Position numbers and translations under genes: made by a program. A stretch of 64,000 nucleotides of DNA. Origin: Bacillota bacterium. Lineage in GTDB: Bacteria; Bacillota_I; Bacilli_A; RF39; UBA660. The notes under the pieces were generated by a model that saw nothing but the letters and a program-made list of their open reading frames with translations, did no database searches and was not told the origin of the DNA. Shown here one piece after another: positions 34,027 through 45,383 of the stretch. Positions within the stretch are counted from its first letter, which is position 1. Each line of letters opens with the position of its first letter. The DNA lies in the NCBI GenBank assembly GCA_015059495.1, contig SVAI01000001.1:186001-250000 (forward strand), read 5' to 3'.

Positions 34027-34068
34027 CAGCATATTTCTTATATTAGGGCTAAAGAAATAATAATGCTG
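34027..34068 (+). promoter_or_regulatory. Hairpin between leader RNA and rpoB promoter
   Basis: CAGCAT/ATGCTG and ATTTCTT/AAGAAAT stack with a 4-base bulge, around a 12-base loop. No T tract follows. It would be transcribed only by read-through from the leader promoter. Role unknown. Bases 33972-34105 hold no gene. Confidence 0.45.
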
Positions 34069-34105
34069 CTAAAACTACTTGTTGTGCATAGTAGAAAAAA
34101 TAATT

Positions 34106-34134
34106 GACATATCTCTTTAATTTTATTAAAATTA
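34106..34134 (+). promoter_or_regulatory. rpoB promoter
   Basis: TTGACA (34106-34111), 17-base spacer, TAAAAT (34129-34134). The predicted start is about 34141, giving a leader of about 54 bases. Confidence 0.75.
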
Positions 34135-34194
34135 AACACTGTGTCTTATTTTAAAAATGCACTAAAAATATTATAGGTACGGGGTGATTTGTTT

Positions 34195-37100
34195 ATGGCA
34201 TACAAGACTAAAAAGTTTGGTGACCATGCAGAGAGAAGAACTTTCTCAAAAATTAATAACACACTTGAATTGACAGATCTACTTTCAATTCAAAAAGATT
34301 CCTACCAATGGTTTTTGGATGAAGGAATCAAAGAAACTTTTGATGACTTATTCCCAGTAGAAAGTTTTACAGGAAATATCTCATTAGAGTTTGGAGATTA
34401 TTATTTTGATGAACCTAGATACTCTATAAAGGAATCAAAGGAAAGAATGGTAAACTATGCTGCACCATTAAAGGTACAAGCTAGAGTATTCATTCATGAA
34501 ACTGGAGAAGTTAAAGAACAAGAAATCTTCTTAGGTGACATTCCTATGATGACTGATGCTGGAACATTTATTATAAATGGAGCAGAAAGAGTTGTAGTTT
34601 CACAATTAGTAAGAAGTCCATCTATTTATTACAAGAGAGAAATAGATAAGAGTGGACGTCATATTATTACTTCAGAAGTAATTCCAAACAAAGGTACTTG
34701 GTTAGAATACGAACTTGATGCAAGAGACGTATTATACGTAAGAATTGATAGAACTAGAAAAGTTCCAGTTACTACATTCTTAAGAGCATTAGGTTTATCT
34801 TCAGACGAAGACATTAAAGCAGTATTTGGTGATAATCAATATATTATCAATACTATTGAAAAAGATAATACTAAAAACACTGATGAAGCTTTAATTGAAA
34901 TCTATGAAAAATTAAGACCAGGAGAACCAGCTACTCTAGATTCAGCTAAGAACCAATTAATTACTAGATTCTTTGATCATTTTAGATATGATTTAGCTAA
35001 AGTAGGTAGATATAAATTTAACAAAAAGTTAAATGTTGTTGATAGACTTATCAATCAAACACTTGCTGAAGATATCAAAGACAAAGACGGAAATGTAGTT
35101 GCTGAAAAGGGTACTTTAGTTGATAAAGATGTATTAGAAAAATTAAAAGAAGTATTTGCTACTGGAATTAATGTAAAAGAAGTAAAAATTAATGAAGAAT
35201 TAGATAATTATAATACTGTTCAAACAGTTAAAGTTGTTGATCCAAAAGATGGAAGAAAGACTATTACTTTAATTGGTAATGATCAATCAATTGATTCTAG
35301 AAGATTAACTACATCTGATATTTATGCTTCACTATCTTATTATTTAGGATTACATGTAGGTATTGGTAAAGATGATGAAATCGATCACTTATCAAATAGA
35401 CGTGTAAGACAAGTTGGTGAATTAGTTCAAAAACAATTTGGTGTAGGTATGTCAAGAATGGAAAGAGTTATTCGTGAAAGAATGACTACTCAAGAACTTG
35501 ATGCAGTTACTCCAAAAACATTAATTAATATCAGACCAGTTACTGCTGCTTTAAAAGAATTCTTTGGTTCATCACAACTTTCAGAATTCATGGATCAAGT
35601 AAACCCAATTTCAGAATTAACAAATAAGAGACGTTTATCTTCTTTAGGACCAGGTGGTATCTCAAGAGATAGAGCATCATTCGAAGTTCGTGACGTTAAC
35701 CCATCACACTACGGTAGAATTTGTCCTATTGAGTCACCAGAAGGTCAAAATATCGGTCTTATTACATCTTTAGCTTCTTATGCTAAAGTTAATGAATTTG
35801 GATTTATTCAAACTCCATATAGAAGAGTAGTAGATTTAAAAGTTACAGATGAAGTAGAATACTTAACTGCTGATGAAGAAGCTAATTATTACATTACATC
35901 TGCAACAATCCCTCTAAATGAAGACGGAACTATTAAAGATAAACAAGTTGTAGCTAGACTTAATGGTGAAACTGTAATGGTTAACAAAGAAAAAGTTGAC
36001 TTTATGGATGTTGCACCAGCTCAAATTGTTTCAATTACAACAAGTTGTATTCCATTCTTAGAACACGACGATGCTCACCGTGCCCTAATGGGTGCCAACA
36101 TGCAAAGACAAGCTGTTCCACTTCTTCAACCAGAAAGTCCAATTGTTGGTACTGGTGTTGAATATGTTGCTGCTAAATATAGTGGTGCTACAATCATTGC
36201 TAAAGCTGATGGTGTAGTAGAATATGCTGACTCTTTAAAAATCGTTGTTAAAAATGCTAAGGGTGAAGATACTTACTATTTAGCAAACTTCGAAAGAAGT
36301 AATGCTTCAACTACAATTAACCATAAACCATTAGTTAAAAAAGGTGATAAGGTTAAACGTGGTGAAGTTATCGCTGATGGTCCTTCTACACAAAATGGTG
36401 AATTAGCATTAGGTAGAAATATGACAGTTGCATTCATGACATGTAACGGTTATAACTATGAAGATGCTGTAGTATTATCAGAAAGATTAGTTAAAGATGA
36501 TGCTTATACATCATTACATATCGAACATTATGATATTGAATGTAGAGATACTAAATTAGGACCTGAAGAAATTACAAGAGATATTCCAAATGTTGGTGAA
36601 GAAGCTAGAAAGAATCTAGATGCTAACGGTATTGTAAGAATTGGTACTGAAGTAAAAGATGGAGATATCCTAGTTGGTAAAGTTACTCCAAAAGGTGTTC
36701 AAGAATTAACTTCAGAAGAAAAATTATTACATGCAATCTTTGGTGAAAAGACTAGAGAAGTTAGAGATACTTCACTAAGAGTTGAACACGGTGCTGGTGG
36801 TATTGTTCATGATGTTAAAGTTTATACTAAAGAAAACTCAGAAGAACTACCTGCTGGTGTATCAATGAGAATTTGTGTATATATTATTCAAAAGAGAAAG
36901 ATTCAAATCGGAGATAAAATGTCTGGTAGACACGGTAACAAAGGTGTTATCTCATTAATTTTACCAGAAGAAGATATGCCATATATGGCAGATGGTACTC
37001 CTGTAGATATTATTCTTAACCCACAAGGTGTTCCTTCACGTATGAACATCGGACAAATCCTAGAATTACATTTAGGTATGGCTGGTAAGAAATTAGGAGT

Positions 37101-37821
37101 TAAATATGCAACTCCAGTATTCGATGGTGCTACTCAACAAGAAATCTATGACCAAATGAAAGAAGCTGGCATGGAAGAAGACGGTAAAGTAGTATTATAC
37201 GATGGTAAAACTGGTGAAGCATTCGACAACAGAGTTGCTGTTGGTGTAATGTACATGATCAAATTAGACCATATGGTTGATGATAAGATTCATGCTAGAT
37301 CAACTGGTCCTTACTCATTAGTTACACAACAACCTTTAGGTGGTAAAGCACAATTTGGTGGTCAAAGATTCGGAGAAATGGAAGTTTGGGCACTATATGC
37401 TTACGGTGCTGCTCACGTACTACAAGAAATGTTAACTGTTAAATCAGATGACGTTATTGGACGTGTTAAAGTTTATGAAGCTTTAGTTAAAGGTAAGACT
37501 ATTGATACTGCTGGTGTTCCTGAATCATTCAGAGTATTAGTTAAAGAATTCCAAGCTTTAGGTTTAGATGTACAAGTTTTAAATAACGATGATACTCTAG
37601 TAGACTTAAAAGAAATGGAAAATGCTGAAGATGATAGTGATTCTCTAAAAATAGATGAATTAACTAAAGAAAAAGATGAAGTAAAAGAAGAAATAGTTGA
37701 AGAACCAACAGAAGACAATGACTTTGAGGTTGAAGACGAAGATGAATTTGAAGACGGAGATTTAGACGATTTAGAATTCCCTGAAGATCCTGAAGAGTTA
37801 AAGGAGGATGATCTTATATGA
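34195..37821 (+). CDS. rpoB: RNA polymerase beta subunit
   Basis: This 1208-residue protein uses ATG at 34195 after GGGGTGA; the in-frame TTG at 34189 is inside the spacer. Landmarks are [18 protein letters not shown], the rifampicin cluster [38 protein letters not shown], and [13 protein letters not shown] near the active site. The residue matching E. coli His526 is Asn477 (in LTNKRR). The last 70 residues are an acidic Glu/Asp-rich tail, unlike most beta subunits. rplJ and rplL are not upstream; a tRNA and a leader region are. It overlaps rpoC by 4 bases. Confidence 0.98.
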   Translation: MAYKTKKFGDHAERRTFSKINNTLELTDLLSIQKDSYQWFLDEGIKETFDDLFPVESFTGNISLEFGDYYFDEPRYSIKESKERMVNYAAPLKVQARVFIHETGEVKEQEIFLGDIPMMTDAGTFIINGAERVVVSQLVRSPSIYYKREIDKSGRHIITSEVIPNKGTWLEYELDARDVLYVRIDRTRKVPVTTFLRALGLSSDEDIKAVFGDNQYIINTIEKDNTKNTDEALIEIYEKLRPGEPATLDSAKNQLITRFFDHFRYDLAKVGRYKFNKKLNVVDRLINQTLAEDIKDKDGNVVAEKGTLVDKDVLEKLKEVFATGINVKEVKINEELDNYNTVQTVKVVDPKDGRKTITLIGNDQSIDSRRLTTSDIYASLSYYLGLHVGIGKDDEIDHLSNRRVRQVGELVQKQFGVGMSRMERVIRERMTTQELDAVTPKTLINIRPVTAALKEFFGSSQLSEFMDQVNPISELTNKRRLSSLGPGGISRDRASFEVRDVNPSHYGRICPIESPEGQNIGLITSLASYAKVNEFGFIQTPYRRVVDLKVTDEVEYLTADEEANYYITSATIPLNEDGTIKDKQVVARLNGETVMVNKEKVDFMDVAPAQIVSITTSCIPFLEHDDAHRALMGANMQRQAVPLLQPESPIVGTGVEYVAAKYSGATIIAKADGVVEYADSLKIVVKNAKGEDTYYLANFERSNASTTINHKPLVKKGDKVKRGEVIADGPSTQNGELALGRNMTVAFMTCNGYNYEDAVVLSERLVKDDAYTSLHIEHYDIECRDTKLGPEEITRDIPNVGEEARKNLDANGIVRIGTEVKDGDILVGKVTPKGVQELTSEEKLLHAIFGEKTREVRDTSLRVEHGAGGIVHDVKVYTKENSEELPAGVSMRICVYIIQKRKIQIGDKMSGRHGNKGVISLILPEEDMPYMADGTPVDIILNPQGVPSRMNIGQILELHLGMAGKKLGVKYATPVFDGATQQEIYDQMKEAGMEEDGKVVLYDGKTGEAFDNRVAVGVMYMIKLDHMVDDKIHARSTGPYSLVTQQPLGGKAQFGGQRFGEMEVWALYAYGAAHVLQEMLTVKSDDVIGRVKVYEALVKGKTIDTAGVPESFRVLVKEFQALGLDVQVLNNDDTLVDLKEMENAEDDSDSLKIDELTKEKDEVKEEIVEEPTEDNDFEVEDEDEFEDGDLDDLEFPEDPEELKEDDLI

Positions 37822-40800
37822 TGGAAGTAAATAATTTTAAAGGTATAAGAATATCTATAGCATCACCAGAAAAGATCAGAGAATGGTCATATGGTGAAGT
37901 TAAAAAACCTGAAACTATCAACTATAGAACACAAAAACCTGAAAGAGACGGACTTTTCTGTGAAAAGATCTTTGGTCCAACTAAGGATTATGAATGTTCA
38001 TGTGGAAAGTATAAAAGATTAAGATATAAAAATGTTGTCTGCGATAGATGTGGTGTTGAAGTTACTGCATCTAAAGTTAGAAGAGAGAGAATGGGACACA
38101 TCGAACTTGCTGCTCCATGCTCTCACATCTGGTTCTTTAAAGGTATTCCTTCTAAGATGGGATTAGTTCTTGACTTATCTCCAAGAGATTTAGAAGAAGT
38201 AATTTACTATGTATCTTATATTGTATTAGATCCAGGTAAAGCACCTTTAGAGAAAAAACAAACATTATCTGATAAAGAATATAGAGCATATTATGAAAAA
38301 TATGGTGATTTATTCAAAGTAGGTATGGGTGCTGAAGCTATCCAAACATTACTAAAAGAAGTAGATTTAGATAAAGAAATCGAAAATATCAGAAAAGAAT
38401 TAGAAGATGCTACAGGACAAAAGAGAATTCGTCTTGTTAAGAGACTTGATTGCTTAGTAGCATTCAAAGAATCTGGAAATAGACCTGAGTGGATGGTACT
38501 AGATGTACTTCCAGTTATTCCACCAGATTTAAGACCTATGATTCAATTAGATGGTGGTAGATTTGCTACATCTGACTTAAATGATTTATATAGAAGAATC
38601 ATTAACAGAAATAACCGTTTAAAGAAATTAATTGAACTTGGAGCTCCAACAATCATTATTCAAAATGAAAAACGTATGCTTCAAGAAGCAGTAGATTCAT
38701 TATTTGATAACGGTAGACGTGGAAGAAGTGTTACTGCAGCTGGTAATAGACCACTTAAGTCACTATCTTCAATGTTAAAAGGTAAACAAGGTAGATTTAG
38801 ACAAAACTTACTTGGTAAACGTGTTGACTATTCTGGTCGTTCAGTTATCACAGTAGGTCCAGCTCTAAGAATGTACCAATGTGGTTTACCAAAAGATATG
38901 GCCCTAGAACTATTCAAACCACATGTTATTAATGGTTTAGTTGAAAGAGGACTTGCACATAATATTAAAGGTGCTAAAAAATTAATTGATAATAAAGATG
39001 AATGTGTATGGGATGTTGTAGAAGATGTTATTACTGAACATCCAGTATTATTAAACCGTGCACCTACATTACATAGACTAGGTATCCAAGCATTCGAACC
39101 AGTACTTATCGGTGGTAAAGCAATTAGACTTCACCCATTAGTTTGTGCAGGATTTAATGCAGACTTCGATGGTGACCAAATGGCTATCCATGTTCCATTA
39201 AGTGAAGATGCTAAAGCTGAAGCTAGAGTATTAATGCTTTCTGCAAACAACATCTTAACTCCAAAAGATGGATCTCCAATCGTTGCTCCATCACAAGATA
39301 TGATTCTAGGTAACTATTATATTACTATTGAAGAAGCTGGACTTCCAAATGAAGGTAAAGTTTATAGAAATTCTAATGATGCTTTAATGGCTTATGAAAG
39401 AAGAGAAATCTCTTTACATACAAGAATTGCTATTCCAGTTAATTCATTTAGACATAAAATATTTACTGATGAACAAAAAGATATGTACTTAGTTACAACA
39501 GTAGGTAAGATTAAATTCAATGAAATTTTACCTAACTCATATCCATACCTAAATGAACCAACTAAGGAAAACATTGAAGGTATGACTCCAATGAAATATT
39601 TCTTACCAATGGGAACAGATATTCCAAAGGCAATCTCTGAATTACCTATAACTGAACCATTCGCTAAGAAAGCATTCAAGAATTTAATTGCTCAAATATT
39701 TAAGAGATATCAAACAACTGAAACATCAGTTATGTTAGATAAATTAAAAGATTTAGGATTTAAATATTCTACAATTGCTGGTATTTCAATTTCAATGAGC
39801 GACGTTATTACTTCATCTATTAAAGAAGATGTAATTAATGATACTCAAGAAAAAGTTGATAAAGTACAAAAGCAATTTGCTAGAGGTTTAATTACTGAAG
39901 AAGAAAGACATAACACAGTAGTTGATCTATGGAATAAAGCTGTTGACACTGTATCTAAAGACTTAGAAGATGTTGCCAAGAAAGACACTAAGAACCCAAT
40001 CTTAATGATGATGAATTCTGGTGCCCGTGGTAGTATTTCTCAGTTCACTCAGTTATCAGGTATGCGTGGTTTAATGGCAAAACCAAATGGTGAAACTATT
40101 GAAATTCCAATTAAGTCTAACTTAATGGAAGGTGTAGACGTAACAGAATTCTTCTTAGGTGCACACGGTGGACGTAAAGGTACTGCCGATACAGCCTTAA
40201 AAACAGCAGACTCTGGTTACTTAACTAGACGTTTAGTTGAAGTTGTACAAGATGTTATCGTTAGAGAAGCAGATTGTGGAACTATGGCTGGTGTAGACGT
40301 AGGAGATTTATTAGATGACAATGGTGAAGTAATTGAACCAATGATTGAAAGAATTGTTGGTAGATATACTGCAACTAAAGTTATTGATCCAGAAACTAAG
40401 AAAACAATTATTGAAAGAAATGAATACATTACTGATTCAATCGGTAAGAAGATTGTTAATGCTGGTATTAAAAAGATTAAGATTAGATCTGCTCTAGCAT
40501 GTAACAGCGCTAATGGCGTATGTCAACATTGTTATGGTAGAAACTTAGCTACTGGTAACCCAGTTGAAATTGGTGAAGCTGTTGGTATTATGGCTGCTCA
40601 ATCAATCGGTGAACCAGGTACTCAGTTAACATTAAGAACATTCCACAATGGTGGTGTTGCTTCAGGTGAAGATATTACTCAAGGTTTACCTCGTGTAGAA
40701 GAGTTATTTGAAGCTAGAAACCCTAAAGGTAAAGCTACTATTGCTGAAATTTCTGGTAAAGTTACAAAGATTGAAGAAAATAATGCTAAGTATAAGATTA

Positions 40801-41510
40801 CTGTTACAAATGATGTAGAAACAAGAGAACACTCAACTAACTATAATGCTAAATTATGTGTAGAAAAGGGTTCAGTTGTTAAAGCAGGAGATAAATTAAC
40901 TTATGGTTCAATTTCTCCAAAAGAATTATTAGCTGTAACAGATCCAATTACTGCTCAACAATATATTGTTAAAGAAATTCAAAAAGTTTATAAATCTCAA
41001 GGTGTTGATGTTTCAGATAAACACATTGAAATTATTGCTAAACGTATGATTTCTAAAGTTAAAGTACTAGATAGTGGAGACACTAATTTAGTAGCTGGAC
41101 TTTCAGTATCTCTAAGAGAATTTGCTGATACTAATAAACCAGTATTATTAGAAGGAAAAGTTCCTGCAACTGGACTTCCAATTATGCTTGGTATTACTAA
41201 GGCATCTTTAGAAACAGATTCATTCTTATCTGCAGCATCATTCCAAGAAACAACTAGAGTATTAACAGAAAGTGCTATTAAAGGTAAGGTAGACTTATTA
41301 AGAGGTCTAAAAGAAAATGTTATTATTGGTAAATTAATTCCTGCTGGTACTGGTGCAAGAGAATATTCAGATGTAGGTATTGAACTACAAAAAGAATTCT
41401 TATCAGATGATGCATCAGAAATACTAGAAGAACAATTAATGAGCGAAGATGACTCTGACGAAGTAGAAGCAATTGCTGATACTAAAGAAGTAGAAACAGA
41501 AGAAGAATAA
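37818..41510 (+). CDS. rpoC: RNA polymerase beta' subunit
   Basis: The 1230-residue protein starts at ATGATGG, overlapping the rpoB stop, with AAGGAGG at 37801-37807. The N-terminal zinc site is [20 protein letters not shown]. The catalytic Mg motif NADFDGDQM covers residues 447-455 (Asp449, 451, 453). The trigger loop region has [20 protein letters not shown], and a second zinc site has [13 protein letters not shown]. The C-terminus is acidic (ESDDSDEV-like stretch, then EVETEEE), paralleling the acidic RpoB tail. A terminator directly follows, and then a surface-protein array. Confidence 0.98.
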   Translation: MMEVNNFKGIRISIASPEKIREWSYGEVKKPETINYRTQKPERDGLFCEKIFGPTKDYECSCGKYKRLRYKNVVCDRCGVEVTASKVRRERMGHIELAAPCSHIWFFKGIPSKMGLVLDLSPRDLEEVIYYVSYIVLDPGKAPLEKKQTLSDKEYRAYYEKYGDLFKVGMGAEAIQTLLKEVDLDKEIENIRKELEDATGQKRIRLVKRLDCLVAFKESGNRPEWMVLDVLPVIPPDLRPMIQLDGGRFATSDLNDLYRRIINRNNRLKKLIELGAPTIIIQNEKRMLQEAVDSLFDNGRRGRSVTAAGNRPLKSLSSMLKGKQGRFRQNLLGKRVDYSGRSVITVGPALRMYQCGLPKDMALELFKPHVINGLVERGLAHNIKGAKKLIDNKDECVWDVVEDVITEHPVLLNRAPTLHRLGIQAFEPVLIGGKAIRLHPLVCAGFNADFDGDQMAIHVPLSEDAKAEARVLMLSANNILTPKDGSPIVAPSQDMILGNYYITIEEAGLPNEGKVYRNSNDALMAYERREISLHTRIAIPVNSFRHKIFTDEQKDMYLVTTVGKIKFNEILPNSYPYLNEPTKENIEGMTPMKYFLPMGTDIPKAISELPITEPFAKKAFKNLIAQIFKRYQTTETSVMLDKLKDLGFKYSTIAGISISMSDVITSSIKEDVINDTQEKVDKVQKQFARGLITEEERHNTVVDLWNKAVDTVSKDLEDVAKKDTKNPILMMMNSGARGSISQFTQLSGMRGLMAKPNGETIEIPIKSNLMEGVDVTEFFLGAHGGRKGTADTALKTADSGYLTRRLVEVVQDVIVREADCGTMAGVDVGDLLDDNGEVIEPMIERIVGRYTATKVIDPETKKTIIERNEYITDSIGKKIVNAGIKKIKIRSALACNSANGVCQHCYGRNLATGNPVEIGEAVGIMAAQSIGEPGTQLTLRTFHNGGVASGEDITQGLPRVEELFEARNPKGKATIAEISGKVTKIEENNAKYKITVTNDVETREHSTNYNAKLCVEKGSVVKAGDKLTYGSISPKELLAVTDPITAQQYIVKEIQKVYKSQGVDVSDKHIEIIAKRMISKVKVLDSGDTNLVAGLSVSLREFADTNKPVLLEGKVPATGLPIMLGITKASLETDSFLSAASFQETTRVLTESAIKGKVDLLRGLKENVIIGKLIPAGTGAREYSDVGIELQKEFLSDDASEILEEQLMSEDDSDEVEAIADTKEVETEEE

Positions 41511-41528
41511 TATCTTCTTCTTTTTTTT
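41498..41528 (+). terminator. Intrinsic terminator after rpoC
   Basis: AGAAGAAGA / TCTTCTTCT with an 8-9 base loop overlapping the stop codon, then eight T residues. The two downstream paralogues have terminators of very similar sequence. Confidence 0.82.
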
Positions 41529-41561
41529 GCTAAAAAGTAGTGTAAACAAGGTACATAACTA

Positions 41562-41590
41562 TTGTAAAAATATAATATGTTTGATACAAT
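41562..41590 (+). promoter_or_regulatory. Promoter of the first DUF285 paralogue
   Basis: TTGTAA (41562-41567), 17-base spacer, TACAAT (41585-41590) in the phrase TTTGATACAATTT, which recurs before the third paralogue. Confidence 0.6.
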
Positions 41591-41638
41591 TTGTTTAATA
41601 ATACAACATAGTATCTACTTGAAAGTAAAGAGGTGCAT

Positions 41639-43294
41639 ATGAAAAATAAATACGTTAAAATTCTTATCATAATAGCTGCATTTTTAGTATTATCACTTGT
41701 TACAAGTGCATCATATGCATACTTCGTAGCAAATGTACAAGGAAATGAAAACTCAAATAATACAGTAATTACCACTGGTGATGTTTCACTATATGTTGCT
41801 GATGATGGTGTTGTTAGATTATCTAACGCTTATCCAACACAATATGTTGAAAAAGTGTTTGGTATAACTAATATAGGTTCTGCAACAACCACATATAATG
41901 TATACCTATCAAATATAATAAATACATTTGCAGATAAAAATGATTTAGTTTATACAATCAGAAGTATAAGAGCACCAGGAATGTATCAAGGACTAACACA
42001 GGTAGATGGTTGTGCAAATTCGAATGAAAGAGTAGTACCAAGTATAGTAGGAGAAGAATCAAATATTATATCATCATGTCAAATTAATCCAGGTGAATTA
42101 CAACTATATGTACTAACAATAACATTTAAAGATGATGGTACTAATCAAGATGATAATAAAGGTAAGAAATTTGCTGCTCTAGTTTCAGTTAATGATTATT
42201 ATGATAATTTAGAACAAACTGCAACTATAGAGACAGGACTTGATCTAAATAGAGACTTAAGAATGTTGGCAGGAGACCCGATTACTAACATTGAAGAATA
42301 TGATGAAAATATTCAAAGAATAGAATTTAGTTCAACTGCACCAACTGAAGAAGATAAATTTATATATGTAGAAGGTGGAGATACTACAACAGATATTAAA
42401 GCTTGGTTTAAAAATGGAACAATCTATATATACTCAAGTGAAGATACAATTTATTTACCAAGTGATAGTTCTCATATGTTTGCAGGAATGAAAAATTTAA
42501 CATATGTAGATTTAAGTCATTTTGATACCTCAAACGTAACAAAAATGGTAGGTATGTTTAAAAACGATAAATCAATAACTAGTATTGATTTAACCAATTT
42601 TGATACATCAAATGTTACCGACATGGAAGGAATTTTTGCAGGATGTGGAAATGTTGAACATATTTACTTTGGTGAGAATTTTAATACTTCTAATGTAGAA
42701 AATATGAGAAGTGTGTTTCAAAATACATACGCTTTAAGAGAAGTAGATTTATCTCACTTTGATACATCAAAAGTAACAAGCATGGCTTGGATGTTCTGTG
42801 CAAGTGGTATTGTTTCATTAGATCTATCATCATTTGATACCTCAAACGTAACAAGTATGCGTTTAATGATAGCAAATATGGATAGGGTATCATCAATTAA
42901 TTTAGGAGAAAACTTTGATACAAGCAAAGTAACTGACATGTTCCATATGTTTAGAAATATAAGATATGTTACAACTCTAGATTTAGGAAATAAATTTAGC
43001 GTAGAAAAAGCAGATGATGTATCTGGAATGTTTATGCAAGAAGCAAATCAAACAGCTTTAGTAACTATTAAATCTAACAAAGATTTAGTATTTAAAAATG
43101 ATGCATTAAACGATAAGGTGTTTTACAAAACAACAGTAATAGTTGGTGGAAAAGGTACTGTATATAAAACAAACAATGAATCAACTAACGGATATAAATA
43201 TGCCGTAATAGACTGTGGTACAAAAAGACCAGGTTACTTAACATATAGTGGAACTGCAGAAGAATATGAACAATTCTGTTCACAATTTGATTAA
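41639..43294 (+). CDS. DUF285 surface protein, array copy 1, SipW-type N-terminus
   Basis: The ATG at 41639 follows AGAGGTG. The product has 551 residues. The N-terminus has a hydrophobic segment ending SASYAYFVANVQGNENSNNT, typical of SipW-processed precursors. A TasA-like domain (about 30-190) contains FGITNIGSATTTYNVYLSN and the phrase DDGTNQDDNKGK shared by all three paralogues. About seven DUF285 units (HFDTSNVTKMVGMFK) follow. The C-terminus reads AVIDCGTKRPGYLTYSG and EEYEQFCSQFD, nearly identical in copies 2 and 3. There is no LPXTG. It has its own promoter and terminator. The role is probably adhesion. Confidence 0.85.
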   Translation: MKNKYVKILIIIAAFLVLSLVTSASYAYFVANVQGNENSNNTVITTGDVSLYVADDGVVRLSNAYPTQYVEKVFGITNIGSATTTYNVYLSNIINTFADKNDLVYTIRSIRAPGMYQGLTQVDGCANSNERVVPSIVGEESNIISSCQINPGELQLYVLTITFKDDGTNQDDNKGKKFAALVSVNDYYDNLEQTATIETGLDLNRDLRMLAGDPITNIEEYDENIQRIEFSSTAPTEEDKFIYVEGGDTTTDIKAWFKNGTIYIYSSEDTIYLPSDSSHMFAGMKNLTYVDLSHFDTSNVTKMVGMFKNDKSITSIDLTNFDTSNVTDMEGIFAGCGNVEHIYFGENFNTSNVENMRSVFQNTYALREVDLSHFDTSKVTSMAWMFCASGIVSLDLSSFDTSNVTSMRLMIANMDRVSSINLGENFDTSKVTDMFHMFRNIRYVTTLDLGNKFSVEKADDVSGMFMQEANQTALVTIKSNKDLVFKNDALNDKVFYKTTVIVGGKGTVYKTNNESTNGYKYAVIDCGTKRPGYLTYSGTAEEYEQFCSQFD

Positions 43295-43295
43295 A

Positions 43296-43321
43296 AGGAA
43301 GAGTAATCTTCTTCTTTTTTT
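43296..43321 (+). terminator. Intrinsic terminator after array copy 1
   Basis: GAAGAGTAATCTTCTTC followed by a T run; nearly the same sequence follows copy 2. Confidence 0.7.
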
Positions 43322-43359
43322 GTAAATTACAAAAAAATGTTTTTATTTTTGATTAGTTA

Positions 43360-43368
43360 TGATACAAT
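43360..43368 (+). promoter_or_regulatory. Promoter -10 of array copy 2
   Basis: TGATACAAT with TACAAT at 43363-43368. A T-rich tract occupies the -35 position. Confidence 0.5.
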
Positions 43369-43400
43369 CTAATTAGAATAAAAGATAGGAATAAAGTAAG

Positions 43401-45251
43401 ATGAAAAATAAGTGTTTTAATTTAATTGTAATAGTTGCAACAGTTTTAGTAATAACTTTAGTGGCAACAACATCGTATGCCTATTTTACAGCAACAGTAC
43501 AAGGTAATAATGAAGTAAATACGTCTGTTATTACAACTGGAAATATGTCTTTAACTTTTATTGATGATTCAGTTGTTGGATTATACAATATGTATCCAAC
43601 TCAATCAGTTGAAAAGGAATTCTATATTGAAAATACAGGTGAAGTAGAATCTAACTATGACGTATATTTTTCAAATATAATAAATGACTTTGCAGATAAG
43701 AGTGATTTAGTGTATATAGTAGAATCACTTAGTGGAGAAAATTTAACTGCTGGATGCGAAGTTTTATCACAAAGAATAGTTCCATCAATATCTAATGAAG
43801 AATCAAAAATTATTTCTTCGTGTCCAATCGGAGTAGGCCAAAAACATGGATATAAACTTACAATAGTTTTTGTTGATGATGGTACAAATCAAGATGATAA
43901 TAAAGGAAAACATTTTAGTGCTAAATTAAGCGTTAATGAAGTATATCAACAAACAGAACAAATAGCATACTTACAACCTGGACCTATGTTTAACGAAAGT
44001 ATGAAGGTATTATCTAATGCTTCAACTTCTAATAGAAATGAAGGCGATATAGAGGGTTTTGAAGGTGCAAACTTGTATATAAACGACAGAAAACTAGGAT
44101 ATAATTATGTAGTAGATGACAGTATTAAATACATTACTATTTCTAATACTGCACCTCAAGCAAGTGATAATGCAATTAAAGTAAATGATGTTACATCATA
44201 TTATGATATATATGCTTGGTATAAAAATAATACAATATATTTATATACTGAAGCAGATGAAATATATTTAAACTTAGATAGTGCATTTACATTCTTTAAT
44301 CTAAATGGAATGGAATCTATAGATTTATCTATATTCAATACTTCAAAAGTATATACAATGGATTTTATGCTAGCTGAAATGTCAAATTTAAAAAATATAA
44401 ATTATGGTAGTAATTTTAATACATCAAATGTAAGATATATGGCCGGATTATTTGATGATGATATTTCATTAACATCTCTTGATGTATCATCATTTGATAC
44501 CTCAAAAGTTATTACTATGATGAGCACATTTAACCATATTGCTTCACTAGAATCACTTGATGTATCTAGTTTAAACACTTCAAATGTTAAGAATATGGAT
44601 TATATGTTTAATGAATTGAACATAGAAACTTTAACTCTAGGATCTAATTTTAATACTTCAAAAGTAACAAGCATGAAGTATATGTTTGCTGGTTGTAAAA
44701 ATTTAAAAAGCTTAGATTTATCAACATTTAACACATCTAATGTAGAAGGCATGGCAGGTATATTTGTAGCTTGTAATAAAATAAAAACATTAGATCTTTC
44801 ATCATTTAATACTTCAAAAGTTACTAGTATGAAGCAAATGTTTAAAGAAATGACAGGATTAGAGTCTTTGAATCTAGGAAATAATTTTGATACATCTAAT
44901 GTAACAAATATGCATCAAATGTTCGCATACTTAAAAAAACTAAGGATTCTTAATCTAGGATCTAAATTTAACGTATCTAAAGTTACAAATGGATATGACA
45001 TGTTCCAAAATCCTTCAGGAGTCTTAACAACAATCTATTCAACAAATGATTTAGTTTATGCTCCAGGTGCTAATATAAATAATATGTTCTGGAGTACTAG
45101 AACACTTGTAGGTGGTAAAGGGACAGCATATAGTTCTCAACATGATCATGGCGATTATGCTGTTATAGACTGTGGAACTAAGAGACCAGGTTATTTAACA
45201 TTTAATGGTACTGAAGAAGAATATGAACAATTTTGTTCACAATTTGATTAA
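43401..45251 (+). CDS. DUF285 surface protein, array copy 2, SipW-type N-terminus
   Basis: The 616-residue product has the same plan as copy 1: hydrophobic segment to TTSYAYFTATVQGNNEVNTS, a TasA-like domain with FYIENTGEVESNYDVYFSN and DDGTNQDDNKGK, an added 40-residue stretch near 200-245, and about eight DUF285 units (SFDTSKVITMMSTFN and similar). The C-terminus AVIDCGTKRPGYLTFNG plus EEYEQFCSQFD is identical to copy 3. The ribosome site is weak (AGGA well upstream of the ATG). It is monocistronic. Confidence 0.84.
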   Translation: MKNKCFNLIVIVATVLVITLVATTSYAYFTATVQGNNEVNTSVITTGNMSLTFIDDSVVGLYNMYPTQSVEKEFYIENTGEVESNYDVYFSNIINDFADKSDLVYIVESLSGENLTAGCEVLSQRIVPSISNEESKIISSCPIGVGQKHGYKLTIVFVDDGTNQDDNKGKHFSAKLSVNEVYQQTEQIAYLQPGPMFNESMKVLSNASTSNRNEGDIEGFEGANLYINDRKLGYNYVVDDSIKYITISNTAPQASDNAIKVNDVTSYYDIYAWYKNNTIYLYTEADEIYLNLDSAFTFFNLNGMESIDLSIFNTSKVYTMDFMLAEMSNLKNINYGSNFNTSNVRYMAGLFDDDISLTSLDVSSFDTSKVITMMSTFNHIASLESLDVSSLNTSNVKNMDYMFNELNIETLTLGSNFNTSKVTSMKYMFAGCKNLKSLDLSTFNTSNVEGMAGIFVACNKIKTLDLSSFNTSKVTSMKQMFKEMTGLESLNLGNNFDTSNVTNMHQMFAYLKKLRILNLGSKFNVSKVTNGYDMFQNPSGVLTTIYSTNDLVYAPGANINNMFWSTRTLVGGKGTAYSSQHDHGDYAVIDCGTKRPGYLTFNGTEEEYEQFCSQFD

Positions 45252-45253
45252 AG

Positions 45254-45279
45254 GGAAGAGTAATCTTCTTCTTTTTTTT
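45254..45279 (+). terminator. Intrinsic terminator after array copy 2
   Basis: GGAAGAGTAATCTTCTTC with a T run, matching the terminator of copy 1. Confidence 0.7.
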
Positions 45280-45312
45280 ATGTCAAATTACAAACAATTA
45301 TCAATAATTCAA

Positions 45313-45341
45313 TTGAATAATAATGTTTAATTTGATACAAT
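45313..45341 (+). promoter_or_regulatory. Promoter of array copy 3
   Basis: TTGAAT (45313-45318), 17-base spacer, TACAAT (45336-45341) within TTTGATACAATTT. Confidence 0.6.
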
Positions 45342-45383
45342 TTAAGTGATAATGAATAAAATAAGAAAGTGAATAATAGCGAT

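Noticed and set aside
33848-34105. Ribosomal protein L10 leader before rpoB
   Set aside because: rplJ/rplL do not follow and the conserved L10-binding sequence is not recognisable; left as an unassigned leader.
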